A stretch of 64,000 bases of DNA from Leeuwenhoekiella nanhaiensis (GCF_002744755.1 NZ_KZ319290.1:124001-188000); one strand, 5' to 3'. Counted from the first letter of the stretch, positions 29,395 through 37,680 are shown. Numbers and translations are program-made. The notes: generated by a model from the letters alone, not told the origin.

Positions 29395-30159
29395 GTGCGG
29401 TATTTTATTGACATAGCTTACGAAGGAACCTTATATCACGGCTGGCAACGTCAGCCTAATGGCCTAACCGTACAGGAAGAGCTTGAAAAAGCCTTAAGTA
29501 CGCTGCTTAGAACTGATATCGCGGTTACCGGTGCCGGTAGGACTGATGCGGGAGTACATGCCACTCAGCTTTTTGCACATGTTGATTTTGAAAAGAAGTA
29601 TAACCCGGAAGACCTCGGCCAACTTGCTTTTAGATTAAACCGGTTTTTGCCTCAGGCTATCGCTGTTAATCAAATAATTGCGGTTACTGCAGAAGCTCAC
29701 GCCCGCTTCGATGCTACTGAGCGCAGTTATGCGTATTTTATTCATCAAAAGAAAAATCCATTTTTGGTAAATCAATCCTATTTCTTTGAAGCGGAAGTTC
29801 AGGTGGAATTGATGAATGAAGCTGCAAAACTGCTTTTGGGCAGGCAGGATTTTAAATGTTTCAGCCGGTCAAATACAGATGTGAAAACTTATCTTTGCGA
29901 CATTAGGGAAGCGTTCTGGAGTCACGAAGAAGACCGATTGGTTTTTAGGGTTACTGCAGACCGATTTTTACGCAATATGGTGCGTGCCGTAGTAGGAACC
30001 CTGCTCGATGTAGGGCTTCAAAAAACGAGCATAAACGATTTAAAAGAAATTATAGCCAGTGGAGAGCGATCAGAGGCCGGTGCATCTGCTCCCGCTCACG
30101 GTTTATACCTCACCGCAGTGCGTTACCCCGAAGAAATCTTTATCCCGTATGGCAGATAG
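29395..30159 (+). CDS. truA: tRNA pseudouridine synthase A
   Basis: 254 residues. TruA makes pseudouridine at tRNA positions 38-40 in the anticodon stem. The frame opens at 29350, but conserved sequence begins with VRYFIDIAYEGTLYHGWQRQPN, so GTG at 29395 is the likely start; the promoter box lies at 29363. The catalytic Asp is in TGAGRTDAGVHA. Also visible are the ATERSYAYFIH and RFLRNMVRAVVGTLLDVG signatures. Its last 11 nt overlap the start of the ABC exporter. Confidence 0.94.
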   Translation: MRYFIDIAYEGTLYHGWQRQPNGLTVQEELEKALSTLLRTDIAVTGAGRTDAGVHATQLFAHVDFEKKYNPEDLGQLAFRLNRFLPQAIAVNQIIAVTAEAHARFDATERSYAYFIHQKKNPFLVNQSYFFEAEVQVELMNEAAKLLLGRQDFKCFSRSNTDVKTYLCDIREAFWSHEEDRLVFRVTADRFLRNMVRAVVGTLLDVGLQKTSINDLKEIIASGERSEAGASAPAHGLYLTAVRYPEEIFIPYGR

Positions 30160-31918
30160 TAAAGGCAATGCTTTTGATTTTGGCTTATTTAAAAAGCTAT
30201 TGAGTTACACGCGTCCTTATAAAGGGCGAATGTATTTTGTTGGGCTTTCGGCAGTATTAATTTCTGTTTTTGCGGTTTTACGTCCCATTTACATCGAGTA
30301 TGCGATGGACCTTGGGATGCAGCCTAAAAATATGGATACCCTGCTCTATTATATAGGCTTGAGTCTGTTAGTGCTTTTGGGAGAATCTATTTTTCAGCTA
30401 CTCTTCATTTACTTTGCAAACTGGCTGGGACAGCAAGTTGTTCTTGATATACGTACCAAGCTTTTTAATCATATGATTTATTTTAAAAAGCAGTATTACG
30501 ATAAATCTGCTGTGGGCCGACTGGTTACACGGGCTGTAAATGATATTGAAACCATCTCCAGTATTTTTAGTCAGGGGCTTTTTATGATCATAAGCGATCT
30601 TCTTAAAATGCTGGTGATCGCAGGAGTTATGCTTTATAAAAGCTGGCAACTGTCGCTTATTGTATTTGTGATTTTGCCTTTTATACTTTATGCCACCCGG
30701 GTTTTTCAGCGTAAGATGAAAGTAGCTTTTGAAGAAGTGCGTACGCAGGTAGCTAATCTCAATTCTTTTGTTCAGGAGCGTGTTACCGGGATGAAAATCG
30801 TTCAGATCTTTTCAAGAGAGCGCATAGAACGGGAAAAGTTTAATGAGATTAACCAGAAGCACATGCGGGCCTGGAACAAAACCGTGTGGTACAACTCCAT
30901 TTTCTTTCCCATTGCCGAAATGGTTACTTCAATCACAATAGGTTTGCTGGTATGGTATGGCGGGTTGCGTGCTGTTGAAAACGATGTGATAACCATAGGT
31001 CTAGTAACCGCTTTTATTCAGTTTTCGCAAATGTTATTTACTCCTTTGCGCCAAATCGCAGATAAATTCAACACCCTGCAAATGGGAATGGTAGCTGCCA
31101 ATCGTGTTTTCGGAATTCTGGATACCGATGCGCGTATTAAAGACGAGGGAACCCGCGAACTAGATCAAATTAAAGGGGACATCAGTTTTCAGGATGTGCG
31201 TTTCAGTTACTTAGAGGGCGAAGAGGTTTTACGCGGAATTAATCTGGAAGTTGCAGCTGGGCAGACGGTGGCTATTGTGGGATCTACGGGAGCCGGAAAA
31301 TCGACGATTATAAACCTTTTGAGTCGTTTTTATGAAATAGACAGCGGTCATATCTTAATTGACGGTACAGATATTCAAGATGTGAAAATCGCTTCATTAC
31401 GTTCAGAAATAGCCGTGGTTTTGCAGGATGTATTCCTCTTCGCAGATTCCATTTTGAATAACATCACGCTTAATAATCCCGATATATCGGAAGAAGATGT
31501 GGTAAACGCGGCAAAGGCTATTGGCGTTGATAAATTTATATCGAGCCTGCCTGAAGGTTATCACTACAATGTAAAAGAGCGCGGAGCTATGCTAAGCAGC
31601 GGGCAGCGCCAGCTTATTGCATTTTTAAGAGCCTATGTAAGCAACCCCAGTATTTTGGTTTTGGATGAAGCTACCTCTTCTGTAGATTCCAATTCAGAGC
31701 AGCTTATACAGAAAGCCATCAATAAGATTACTAAAGGTCGTACATCAATAGTGATTGCGCATCGTTTAGCCACCATCAAAAAGGCTGATAAAATCATCGT
31801 GATGGAAAAGGGTCAGATTGTTGAAATGGGCAATCATAAAAGCCTTCTCGAAAAAGAAGATGGTTACTACCGAAAGCTATACGAAGTACAGTTTGCTGCA
31901 AATTCGGAGTCTGTTTAA
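30149..31918 (+). CDS. ABC exporter, fused permease and ATPase (MsbA-like)
   Basis: 589 residues from MADSKGNAFDFG; ATG at 30149 overlaps truA by 11 nt, which implies translational coupling. Six membrane segments fill residues 1-330, including the intracellular loop FNHMIYFKKQYYDKSAVGRLVTRAVNDIE. The ATPase half has Walker A GSTGAGKST, a Q-loop AVVLQDVFLF, signature LSSGQRQL (Ser in place of the first Gly of LSGGQ, common in exporters), Walker B ILVLDEATSSVD and the H-loop IAHRLAT. A homodimeric exporter, perhaps of lipids or drugs; the substrate cannot be told. Not named msbA because that would overclaim. Confidence 0.9.
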   Translation: MADSKGNAFDFGLFKKLLSYTRPYKGRMYFVGLSAVLISVFAVLRPIYIEYAMDLGMQPKNMDTLLYYIGLSLLVLLGESIFQLLFIYFANWLGQQVVLDIRTKLFNHMIYFKKQYYDKSAVGRLVTRAVNDIETISSIFSQGLFMIISDLLKMLVIAGVMLYKSWQLSLIVFVILPFILYATRVFQRKMKVAFEEVRTQVANLNSFVQERVTGMKIVQIFSRERIEREKFNEINQKHMRAWNKTVWYNSIFFPIAEMVTSITIGLLVWYGGLRAVENDVITIGLVTAFIQFSQMLFTPLRQIADKFNTLQMGMVAANRVFGILDTDARIKDEGTRELDQIKGDISFQDVRFSYLEGEEVLRGINLEVAAGQTVAIVGSTGAGKSTIINLLSRFYEIDSGHILIDGTDIQDVKIASLRSEIAVVLQDVFLFADSILNNITLNNPDISEEDVVNAAKAIGVDKFISSLPEGYHYNVKERGAMLSSGQRQLIAFLRAYVSNPSILVLDEATSSVDSNSEQLIQKAINKITKGRTSIVIAHRLATIKKADKIIVMEKGQIVEMGNHKSLLEKEDGYYRKLYEVQFAANSESV

Positions 31919-31931
31919 CCCAGGCCCGATT

Positions 31932-32714
31932 TTAGGATAAATCTTTACGTATAATGTCTACCAGTTCGGTGGTATTTTTAAACAATACAAATTCGCCGTC
32001 TTTCAGATAGCTGATGTTGCCGGTTTCTTCACTAACCACAAGGGCGACAGCATCCGTTTTTTCGGTAATACCCACAGCGGCTCTGTGCCGAAGCCCAAAA
32101 CGCAAGGGAATGTTACGTTCATTTGAAACCGGAAGAATGGCTCTGGTGGCTACTATTTTGTTGTCTTCAATAATCGCGGCGCCATCGTGCAGGGTCGAAT
32201 TTTTAAAGAAAATACTTTCGAGTATGGGGCGGTTGACCTCCAGGTTCATCTCGTCTCCGGTTTGCTTTACAAAATCAAGATTGGTAGTGCGTTGAATGAC
32301 AATAAGTGCACCGGTTTTATCTTTCCCCATCTTTTCGCAGGCATCAACGATTTCTTCTACTTTGGTGAGGGAGTTGTCCTGATCCTCGTCCTGAAGAAAT
32401 TTAATGTGCTTGAGAAAACCTGATTTGCGACCGATGTTTGTAGAACCAATCATCAGCAAAAACTTGCGAATCTCCTGCTGAAATACCACAATTAGTGCAA
32501 ACATCCCGGCACCTATAAATTGGCCCAGAATGGTGCTCAGCATTTCCATCTGAAGCAATTGTGTGATCTTCCAGATTACCCAGATGATGCAGATTCCCAG
32601 AAAAATATTGATGGCAACGGTACCTTTAACCAACTTGTAGAGGTAGTAGAGTAGTGTGGCCACTAATAAAATATCGACTAAATCGAGTATTCTAAAATTT
32701 TCAAGAATGTCCAA
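31932..32714 (-). CDS. cdaA: diadenylate cyclase CdaA
   Basis: 260 residues. It makes cyclic di-AMP from two ATP. Three membrane segments lie in residues 1-75 (LVDILLVATLLYYLYKLV; VAINIFLGICIIWVIW; ILGQFIGAGMFALIVVFQQ). The DAC domain shows the catalytic DGA in LHDGAAII and RHR in LRHRAAVGITE, with IGSTNIGRKS before it. Standing alone and converging on the ABC exporter, it lacks the CdaR partner gene seen in Firmicutes, as expected for this phylum. Confidence 0.93.
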   Translation of the reverse strand: MDILENFRILDLVDILLVATLLYYLYKLVKGTVAINIFLGICIIWVIWKITQLLQMEMLSTILGQFIGAGMFALIVVFQQEIRKFLLMIGSTNIGRKSGFLKHIKFLQDEDQDNSLTKVEEIVDACEKMGKDKTGALIVIQRTTNLDFVKQTGDEMNLEVNRPILESIFFKNSTLHDGAAIIEDNKIVATRAILPVSNERNIPLRFGLRHRAAVGITEKTDAVALVVSEETGNISYLKDGEFVLFKNTTELVDIIRKDLS

Positions 32715-32823
32715 AGATGCAGTGGTTTTTTGTAAAAATAGGGCAAATAATACGGTTGACTTCTATTGTAAAGCTTTTTAAATATTACAAAATACTTCTG
32801 AGTAAAACAGGAATCAATAGAAA

Positions 32824-32849
32824 AACTATAAAAATAGTTGTTTAACTAT
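32824..32849. promoter_or_regulatory. operator-like triple half-site upstream of the BlaI-type gene
   Basis: AACTAT-AAAA-ATAGTT (32824-32839) is a perfect dyad. A third AACTAT (32844-32849) forms a second dyad with the middle ATAGTT. It overlaps the TTG (-33) element of the promoter at 32838-32868, the position of an autorepressor site. Confidence 0.55.
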
Positions 32850-32868
32850 AATTTTCGTTTTATGTTTG
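32838..32868 (+). promoter_or_regulatory. promoter of the BlaI/BlaR1-like pair
   Basis: TTG (32838-32840), 20-nt spacer, TATGTTTG (32861-32868). A leader of about 110 nt follows with a hairpin at 32903-32931. Confidence 0.65.
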
Positions 32869-32902
32869 TATTGCGTTAGGGATTAAGGCATTGTTGGAGC
32901 GC

Positions 32903-32931
32903 ATTTGCTGCCATACCAGATGGAAGCAAAT
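32903..32931 (+). repeat. leader hairpin of the BlaI-type gene
   Basis: ATTTGCT-g-CCAT / ATGG-a-AGCAAAT, 11 paired bases with one G-A mismatch and a 5-nt loop. It has no T-run, so it is not a terminator. It may be an mRNA element or a protein site. Confidence 0.5.
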
Positions 32932-32978
32932 CGCGACTGCCGCAAGCCCGCCCGAACGCCCTAAAACTTTATATCCCT

Positions 32979-33338
32979 ATGGAAAAACTGACCAATAAAG
33001 AAGAAGAAATTATGCACGTTTTATGGAGGCTTGAAAAGGCTTTTGTAAAAGAAGTGCAGGCTGAACTGCAGGATGAAAACCTGCACTACAATACCGTGTC
33101 TACCATTGTGCGTAACCTGGAAGAAAAGGGGTATGTAGGGCACAAGGCCTTCGGGAAAACCCATCAATACTACCCTCTGGTAAGCCGTGAATCGTACGGA
33201 AAGAAATTCTGGAATGAAGCAACGCGCCGGTTTTTTGACAGTTCGTATAAAAATATGGTTTCGTTTTTTGCGCAGGAGGAAAAAATCACGGCCGATGAGT
33301 TGCGGGAGATTTTAGAGTTAATTGAGAAAAAGGAGTAA
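32979..33338 (+). CDS. BlaI/MecI/CopY family transcriptional repressor
   Basis: 119 residues, winged helix (LTNKEEEIMHVLWRLEKAFVKEV; YNTVSTIVRNLEEKGYVGHKAFGKTHQYYPLVS). In the known bla/mec systems the repressor binds dyads upstream of its own operon and is removed when the partner membrane protease cleaves it. Here the partner M56 gene begins 2 nt after the stop, and a dyad overlaps the promoter. This is a common Bacteroidota gene pair; the ligand or stress is unknown, and no beta-lactamase gene is present in the window. Confidence 0.93.
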   Translation: MEKLTNKEEEIMHVLWRLEKAFVKEVQAELQDENLHYNTVSTIVRNLEEKGYVGHKAFGKTHQYYPLVSRESYGKKFWNEATRRFFDSSYKNMVSFFAQEEKITADELREILELIEKKE

Positions 33339-33339
33339 T

Positions 33340-35247
33340 ATGGATTTTCTCATTTACATACTAAAAAGTACCGCCGTATTGAGTCTGTTTTATCTCATTT
33401 ATTTGGCTCTGTTAAAGAATGAAACCTTTTTTGATACCAATCGCAAGTTTCTAATAGGTGGAATTCTGATAAGCTTCATGTTACCTTTAATGAAATTTAC
33501 CCGCACTGTTTACCGGGAATTGCCGGTCTTTGATTTTCCCATAACCGAAGCTGAGGTTGCCGTGGCTGAAATACCTCAAAATTCATTTGAGTTTGGAATT
33601 TGGGAAGTAGCATTAAGCCTTTATTTTTTGGGAGTTGTAGTGATGACCTTTCTTTTCTTAAGGAAACTGTTTGGGCTGTTGCGTTTTTTCAGAAGTCAAA
33701 ATTATACGGTTCAGGATGGATTCCGCGTCATTCAGGCTGATGGTCTTGAAGCGCCTTTTTCTTTTTTTAAATATATCGTGGTTGACCAACATCAGTACAC
33801 AGCTCAGGATTTTGAAATGATCCTGGAGCACGAGCAAACTCACGCGCGCCAATACCACAGCCTCGATACACTTTTTATGCAACTGATGCTTATTATCAAC
33901 TGGTTTAATCCGCTGGCGTGGTTTTACAGGAGTGCTGTAATACAAAACCTGGAATATCTGGCAGATGCCACCACAGCCGGAAAGCTAAACAGTCGTAGAA
34001 ATTATCAATTGGCACTGGTTAAAGTTGCCGTACCCGGTAAGGTACCTGCCCTGACGAATTCCTTTTATCAATCATTCATCAAAAAACGAATAGTTATGTT
34101 AAACAAGCAATCATCAAGCAAAACCAATCAACTAAAGATGGCGGTCGTGCTACCGGTTCTCGCCGTATTTATCTGGGGTTTTAATTTTAAAGAGGAGGTG
34201 CGTTATGTTGAATCGAATACTTCAGGTTTAGGAGAACAGCCCGAAGTGGAAGTAGCGGTTAAGGCTTCAACAGTTGAAAAAGAATCTGAAGCCACTGATG
34301 AGAATCTGAAAGCTACTACGCAGTCTTCTAATGACGATAAGCAAACCCGAGCTACCCATCTGCAAGCCGGTACTGTGCAGACTTCATTTAAGCGTGTTAT
34401 CACCAATACGTTTACTAAAAGTGATCTGGATGCTCTGGCTAAAGAATTGGAATCAGATTATCAGGTGATCCTTTCGTTTTCAAAACTGGATTATAATGAT
34501 GCCAGTCAATTGGTTGGGATCAAAATCAGTCTGAAGGATAAATCTTCCGGTAATCAATCGAGCTCTTCCTATTCAGGGAGTACGCCTCTCAATGATATTG
34601 TAATCTACCGAAGTGAGGATGGTACGTTTGGCGTGGTTAGCGGTAGAAACTCAATGGTTCAGGCTCAGTCGATGACTGAAGCGGAATACGAGGCATTTAA
34701 GGAACGAACAGAGGCCCGTGTAGCTGAGACTAAAGCCAGAGTAGCCGAAAGACGGGAAGAATTGGAAATGCGCAAAGCGGAAATGGAAGCAGAAGTTGAA
34801 TTGCGTAAAGCTGAGATCGAAGCTGAAATGGAATTACGGAAAGCGGAGCTTGAAGCACGACGTGAACTACGGGAACAGGAAATGGAGGCTAAACGTGCAG
34901 AAATGGAAGAGTTAAAAGTAATGGGCTATGGAAGGTCTGGTTCGGCAACTCATAACAGCCGTTTTAAAACACCAGATAGTTCTAATTTAAGGCCAAAAGA
35001 GATACTATTATATGGCGCCCCAAAAGACGGGTTCAGTATTCGTACATATGGTACCGGAGAAAACTCTGATGAACAACCTCTTTTTATAAAAGATGGCAAA
35101 GAGATTAGTCATGAAGAACTTAAAATGATTGATCCCGAAGACATCGAATCTCTTTCAGTGTTAAAGGATGCTTCAGCAACTGCGCTTTATAAAGAAAAAG
35201 GTAAAAATGGCGTGATATTGATTACTACAAAATCGAAGAAAAACTAA
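33340..35247 (+). CDS. M56 (BlaR1-type) membrane metallopeptidase with C-terminal TonB-plug-like domain
   Basis: 635 residues from ATG 33340, just after the blaI stop. Four membrane segments are spread through residues ~5-280. The zinc motif HEQTH (MILEHEQTHARQYHS, near 170) and downstream Glu/Asn give an active M56 protease. After residue ~290 come a Ser/Thr/Glu linker and, near 440-525, a Glu/Arg/Ala/Lys-repeat coiled coil. The last ~60 residues end with LSVLKDASATALYKEKG and NGVILITTK, the signature of the SusC plug domain. It would cleave BlaI or other envelope proteins. The plug-like end might dock on a TonB-linked receptor; this is inference. Confidence 0.88.
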   Translation: MDFLIYILKSTAVLSLFYLIYLALLKNETFFDTNRKFLIGGILISFMLPLMKFTRTVYRELPVFDFPITEAEVAVAEIPQNSFEFGIWEVALSLYFLGVVVMTFLFLRKLFGLLRFFRSQNYTVQDGFRVIQADGLEAPFSFFKYIVVDQHQYTAQDFEMILEHEQTHARQYHSLDTLFMQLMLIINWFNPLAWFYRSAVIQNLEYLADATTAGKLNSRRNYQLALVKVAVPGKVPALTNSFYQSFIKKRIVMLNKQSSSKTNQLKMAVVLPVLAVFIWGFNFKEEVRYVESNTSGLGEQPEVEVAVKASTVEKESEATDENLKATTQSSNDDKQTRATHLQAGTVQTSFKRVITNTFTKSDLDALAKELESDYQVILSFSKLDYNDASQLVGIKISLKDKSSGNQSSSSYSGSTPLNDIVIYRSEDGTFGVVSGRNSMVQAQSMTEAEYEAFKERTEARVAETKARVAERREELEMRKAEMEAEVELRKAEIEAEMELRKAELEARRELREQEMEAKRAEMEELKVMGYGRSGSATHNSRFKTPDSSNLRPKEILLYGAPKDGFSIRTYGTGENSDEQPLFIKDGKEISHEELKMIDPEDIESLSVLKDASATALYKEKGKNGVILITTKSKKN

Positions 35248-35601
35248 ACTTTTTTCAGGTGTGTAAAAATCCGCTGCAAAATCATTTGTAGCGGACTTTT
35301 TATTCGCTAAAATGATGAAAACACCTTTTTACACAAAAAAAACAGATCAAATTTCCCCTTGAGATTTTAAAAAGCTTTCAAAACAGCCCTTCAAGAGTTA
35401 CATATGCTAATTTAAAATGGATTTTAGATTGACGAATGTTATGTAACTGAAGTATAAGGCATTTCAATTTTCAGGTGTAGTCATTTTTTTACTTACAATA
35501 CTGCATTCAGTTTTATCAATAGTTGTGCAATTGCTTGTGGGACTGATTTTTACTTCCGTATTTGTGGTCAAATAGAAATCAATCAATCAAAAATCACAAT
35601 C
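35248..35601. other. intergenic DNA before the small ORFs
   Basis: 354 bp of AT-rich DNA with the M56-operon terminator at its left end. I see no ORF with coding character and no exact TAnnTTTG box; CGTATTTG (35560-35567) is one base short of the box. Confidence 0.4.
35270..35301 (+). terminator. terminator of the BlaI/M56 operon
   Basis: TCCGCTGCAAA / TTTGTAGCGGA stem with one G-T pair and a 4-nt loop, followed by CTTTTTA. Confidence 0.8.
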
Positions 35602-35646
35602 ATGGTCACACTTATTTTAACAATTATTGAAACCATTTTCGGATAA
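35602..35646 (+). CDS. possible 14-residue hydrophobic peptide
   Basis: ATG at 35602 to TAA at 35644 encodes MVTLILTIIETIFG, fourteen residues, nearly all hydrophobic. The size and composition resemble leader peptides or type I toxin-like peptides. It could as easily be chance in AT-rich DNA; no hallmark promoter or antisense RNA is evident. Confidence 0.2.
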   Translation: MVTLILTIIETIFG

Positions 35647-35743
35647 TCCTAAAATAGTCATAACACCTTCTGTAAGCGCGCGCAGAACGATGTTAAAAGC
35701 TTAAATTTGAGATGCTCACGCACTCAAAACCGGAAATCCAATT

Positions 35744-35896
35744 ATGAAAAAGAAGTTTTTTAAAACGCTTGCCAGGCTGAATAAAAAAGTACTCCCCAGC
35801 CTTACGAAAAAAGATGTTGACCTGGCTAAAGCCAACAAACTACAGCTAGCCCTATTCGGGTATAAGTTATGGGTGACAAAAAATGCTTTAGACTAA
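35744..35896 (+). CDS. conserved small basic protein, 50 residues
   Basis: ATG at 35744 to TAA at 35896 gives a 50-residue product, MKKKFFKTLARLNKKVLPS... KLQLALFGYKLWVTKNALD. Its basic N-terminal helix and hydrophobic C-terminal half resemble a small flavobacterial protein that public annotations often label SsrA-binding protein; the true SmpB is about 150 residues, so that name is wrong for it. Its stop overlaps the apt stop tail to tail by 4 bp. Function unknown. Confidence 0.6.
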   Translation: MKKKFFKTLARLNKKVLPSLTKKDVDLAKANKLQLALFGYKLWVTKNALD

Positions 35897-36405
35897 ATAT
35901 GCATTAAACTGTGCAGGGCGTAGTTTTTGAGTTTTTCCCTTCCGTTTAGGAAACCAAGTTCCATAAGAAAGTTACATTGCACAACTTTCCCACCGCAGCG
36001 TTCTATAAGTCTGCATGCCGCCGAGGCGGTTCCACCTGTTGCCAAAATATCATCGTGTACAATCACCAGTTCGCCCTGCTTAATACGATCAGCCTGAATT
36101 TCAATATGATCAGTTCCGTATTCCAGAGCATAGCTTTCACGCAGTACGTTACCGGGTAGTTTTCCGGGTTTTCGTACAGGGACAAACCCCAGACCCAACT
36201 GCTGAGCCAGTAAGGTGCCAAACAAGAATCCACGACTTTCAATACCTACTACTTTTGTTGCTTTTATATCGTGCAAACCTTTCGACAGGAGCTCTAATGC
36301 GTGACCGGTCGCTTCCGGACTCGCCAATAAGGGACTGATATCTTTAAAAATGATTCCTTCTTTTGGAAAGTCGGGTACGTCTGAGATGTAATTTTTAAGA
36401 TCCAT
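35893..36405 (-). CDS. apt: adenine phosphoribosyltransferase
   Basis: 170 residues from MDLKNYISDVPDFPKEGIIFKDISPLL; the frame opens at 36456 but the added residues are not conserved. It salvages adenine to AMP with PRPP. The N-terminal GIIFKDI, flexible-loop GFVPVRKPGKLPG and PRPP-binding VIVHDDILATGGTAS motifs are all present, at the normal family length. It diverges from the DUF423 gene and overlaps the 50-residue small protein at the stop codon. Confidence 0.95.
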   Translation of the reverse strand: MDLKNYISDVPDFPKEGIIFKDISPLLASPEATGHALELLSKGLHDIKATKVVGIESRGFLFGTLLAQQLGLGFVPVRKPGKLPGNVLRESYALEYGTDHIEIQADRIKQGELVIVHDDILATGGTASAACRLIERCGGKVVQCNFLMELGFLNGREKLKNYALHSLMHI

Positions 36406-36494
36406 AGTTTTGGTTTTGATTTTAGAGGGTCGGGATGTGTGTAAACTAATTCGCAAAATATATCTTTAAAGCTACAAATCGTAATCAATACCCC

Positions 36495-36887
36495 ATGGAA
36501 ATTTTAATGAGTCAGTTTTTTGGAGCGCTTTATGGTTTTTTGGCCATTGTTCTGGGAGCCTTTGGCGCTCACGCTTTAAAAAAGCGTTTTACAGCCGAAC
36601 AGCTTTCGAGCTTTGAAACCGGAGTCAAATATCAAATGTATCACGCACTTCTTTTACTGATGCTTAGCTTTAACCTGAGTTTTAACACCACCTTGGAAAC
36701 TGTTGTTATTTCGTTTTTTATTCTGGGAACTTTGCTGTTTTCGTTTTCAATTTATGGCTTATGCCTTACCGGTGCAGCAGGAAAGAAGTGGAAATGGCTG
36801 GGGCCTGTGACACCTCTTGGAGGCCTGCTTCTGGCCGGCGGTTGGGCTGGTCTGATATACCTCTTTATTAAGGATTTTGTATTCTAA
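36495..36887 (+). CDS. DUF423 family membrane protein
   Basis: 130 residues, four predicted membrane segments (ALYGFLAIVLGAFGAHAL; YHALLLLMLSFNLSF; TVVISFFILGTLLFSFSIYGLCL; PVTPLGGLLLAGGWAGLIYLF). The GAFGAHALKK and PLGGLLLAGGWAGLI signatures are those of DUF423 (YgdD), whose function is unknown. Met5 is an alternative start. An imperfect promoter box (TATCTTTA, 36462-36469) lies upstream. Monocistronic and divergent from apt. Confidence 0.9.
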   Translation: MEILMSQFFGALYGFLAIVLGAFGAHALKKRFTAEQLSSFETGVKYQMYHALLLLMLSFNLSFNTTLETVVISFFILGTLLFSFSIYGLCLTGAAGKKWKWLGPVTPLGGLLLAGGWAGLIYLFIKDFVF

Positions 36888-36892
36888 AAAAA

Positions 36893-36920
36893 GAAAGCTC
36901 CAGATAAATCTGAAGCTTTC
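36893..36920 (-). terminator. terminator of the leftward gene at 37095
   Basis: GAAAGCT-CAGAT / ATCTG-AGCTTTC hairpin with one mismatch. The A-run before it gives a T-run only on the minus strand, about 175 nt after the 37095 gene; it may also serve the DUF423 gene weakly. Confidence 0.65.
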
Positions 36921-37094
36921 GCACTTATGTATAATTAACGCTAAAAATTCTATGTTATTAAAGGCGGCTAATCCAAATAAATAAACTCAAATTTCGTAGT
37001 CAATCTAATTACTTAAAAGACGACCTGAAATTGGTGATGTGACAAAATTTTACCCAAAAAAAGTAAATTTAACATTTATTGGCAGTTCCCATTT

Positions 37095-37559
37095 TTAAAT
37101 TCCAAATACGGCTACCTTTTTTAGAGTTTTGCCGGGAGCATTTTCGCTTTTCAGAAGATCCTGATAGTCCATTACATTCGGAATACGATCCAGTTTGCAC
37201 AGAACAGTTACTGCCTCACATAAACCCTCAAAGAGTATATCTTTAGACTTACGGTCTTGAGGTCTGAAGGAATTGCGCTTAAGGGGTAATTGGAAACCAC
37301 AACCCCTTAAAAAGGCGGCTTCTATTTTTAATAATTCGTTTGGAGAATAGCCCTGAAAACGTTTGTTGAATGCCTCATTTACCTGGCCAACATAGCTTAG
37401 TCTCAACGAACCGTGACCTTCGGTAAGATGTTTCCAGCTGTCTGTATTATCGAGAATATTTCCCACCGCGCAGGATTTGCAGCATTCGGGATCTAACGTA
37501 TTGTTGTGGAATGCCCGGTAGAGTTTTTGAATGGCATTCTCAAATCTTGAATTTCTCAT
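37095..37559 (-). CDS. conserved flavobacterial protein with Cys-rich N-terminal motif
   Basis: 154 residues, soluble, no signal peptide. The N-terminal third has LDPECCKSCAVGNILDN (three Cys), then YVGQVNEAFNKRF, PNELLKIEAAFLRGCGFQLP and a helical C-terminus. Relatives in flavobacteria have been labelled Na+-translocating NADH-quinone reductase subunit F, but the sequence has no ferredoxin or FAD/NADH domain and is far too short, so I reject that. The Cys group could bind a metal or cluster. Function unknown. Confidence 0.75.
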   Translation of the reverse strand: MRNSRFENAIQKLYRAFHNNTLDPECCKSCAVGNILDNTDSWKHLTEGHGSLRLSYVGQVNEAFNKRFQGYSPNELLKIEAAFLRGCGFQLPLKRNSFRPQDRKSKDILFEGLCEAVTVLCKLDRIPNVMDYQDLLKSENAPGKTLKKVAVFGI

Positions 37560-37680
37560 CGCATTTTTCTTTTTCTAAAGTTACAAAATCTCTACTAAGT
37601 GTTATTTGTTGGCCTTTAATCTTTTAATTAAGCATTTTTTCATTTTCTTTACTAGGTCATTACACAGCAAACGAGTTTCC

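Noticed and set aside
32979-35247. Beta-lactam resistance operon
   Set aside because: Repressor and M56 protease are present but no beta-lactamase or PBP2a gene; the pair is a general regulator-protease module in this phylum.
35744-35896. Calling the 50-residue protein SmpB
   Set aside because: Real SmpB is about 150 residues and the sequence lacks its OB-fold; only the annotation habit links them.
37095-37559. Calling this gene NqrF (Na+-NQR subunit F)
   Set aside because: It lacks the ferredoxin and FAD/NADH domains and is about a third of the length.
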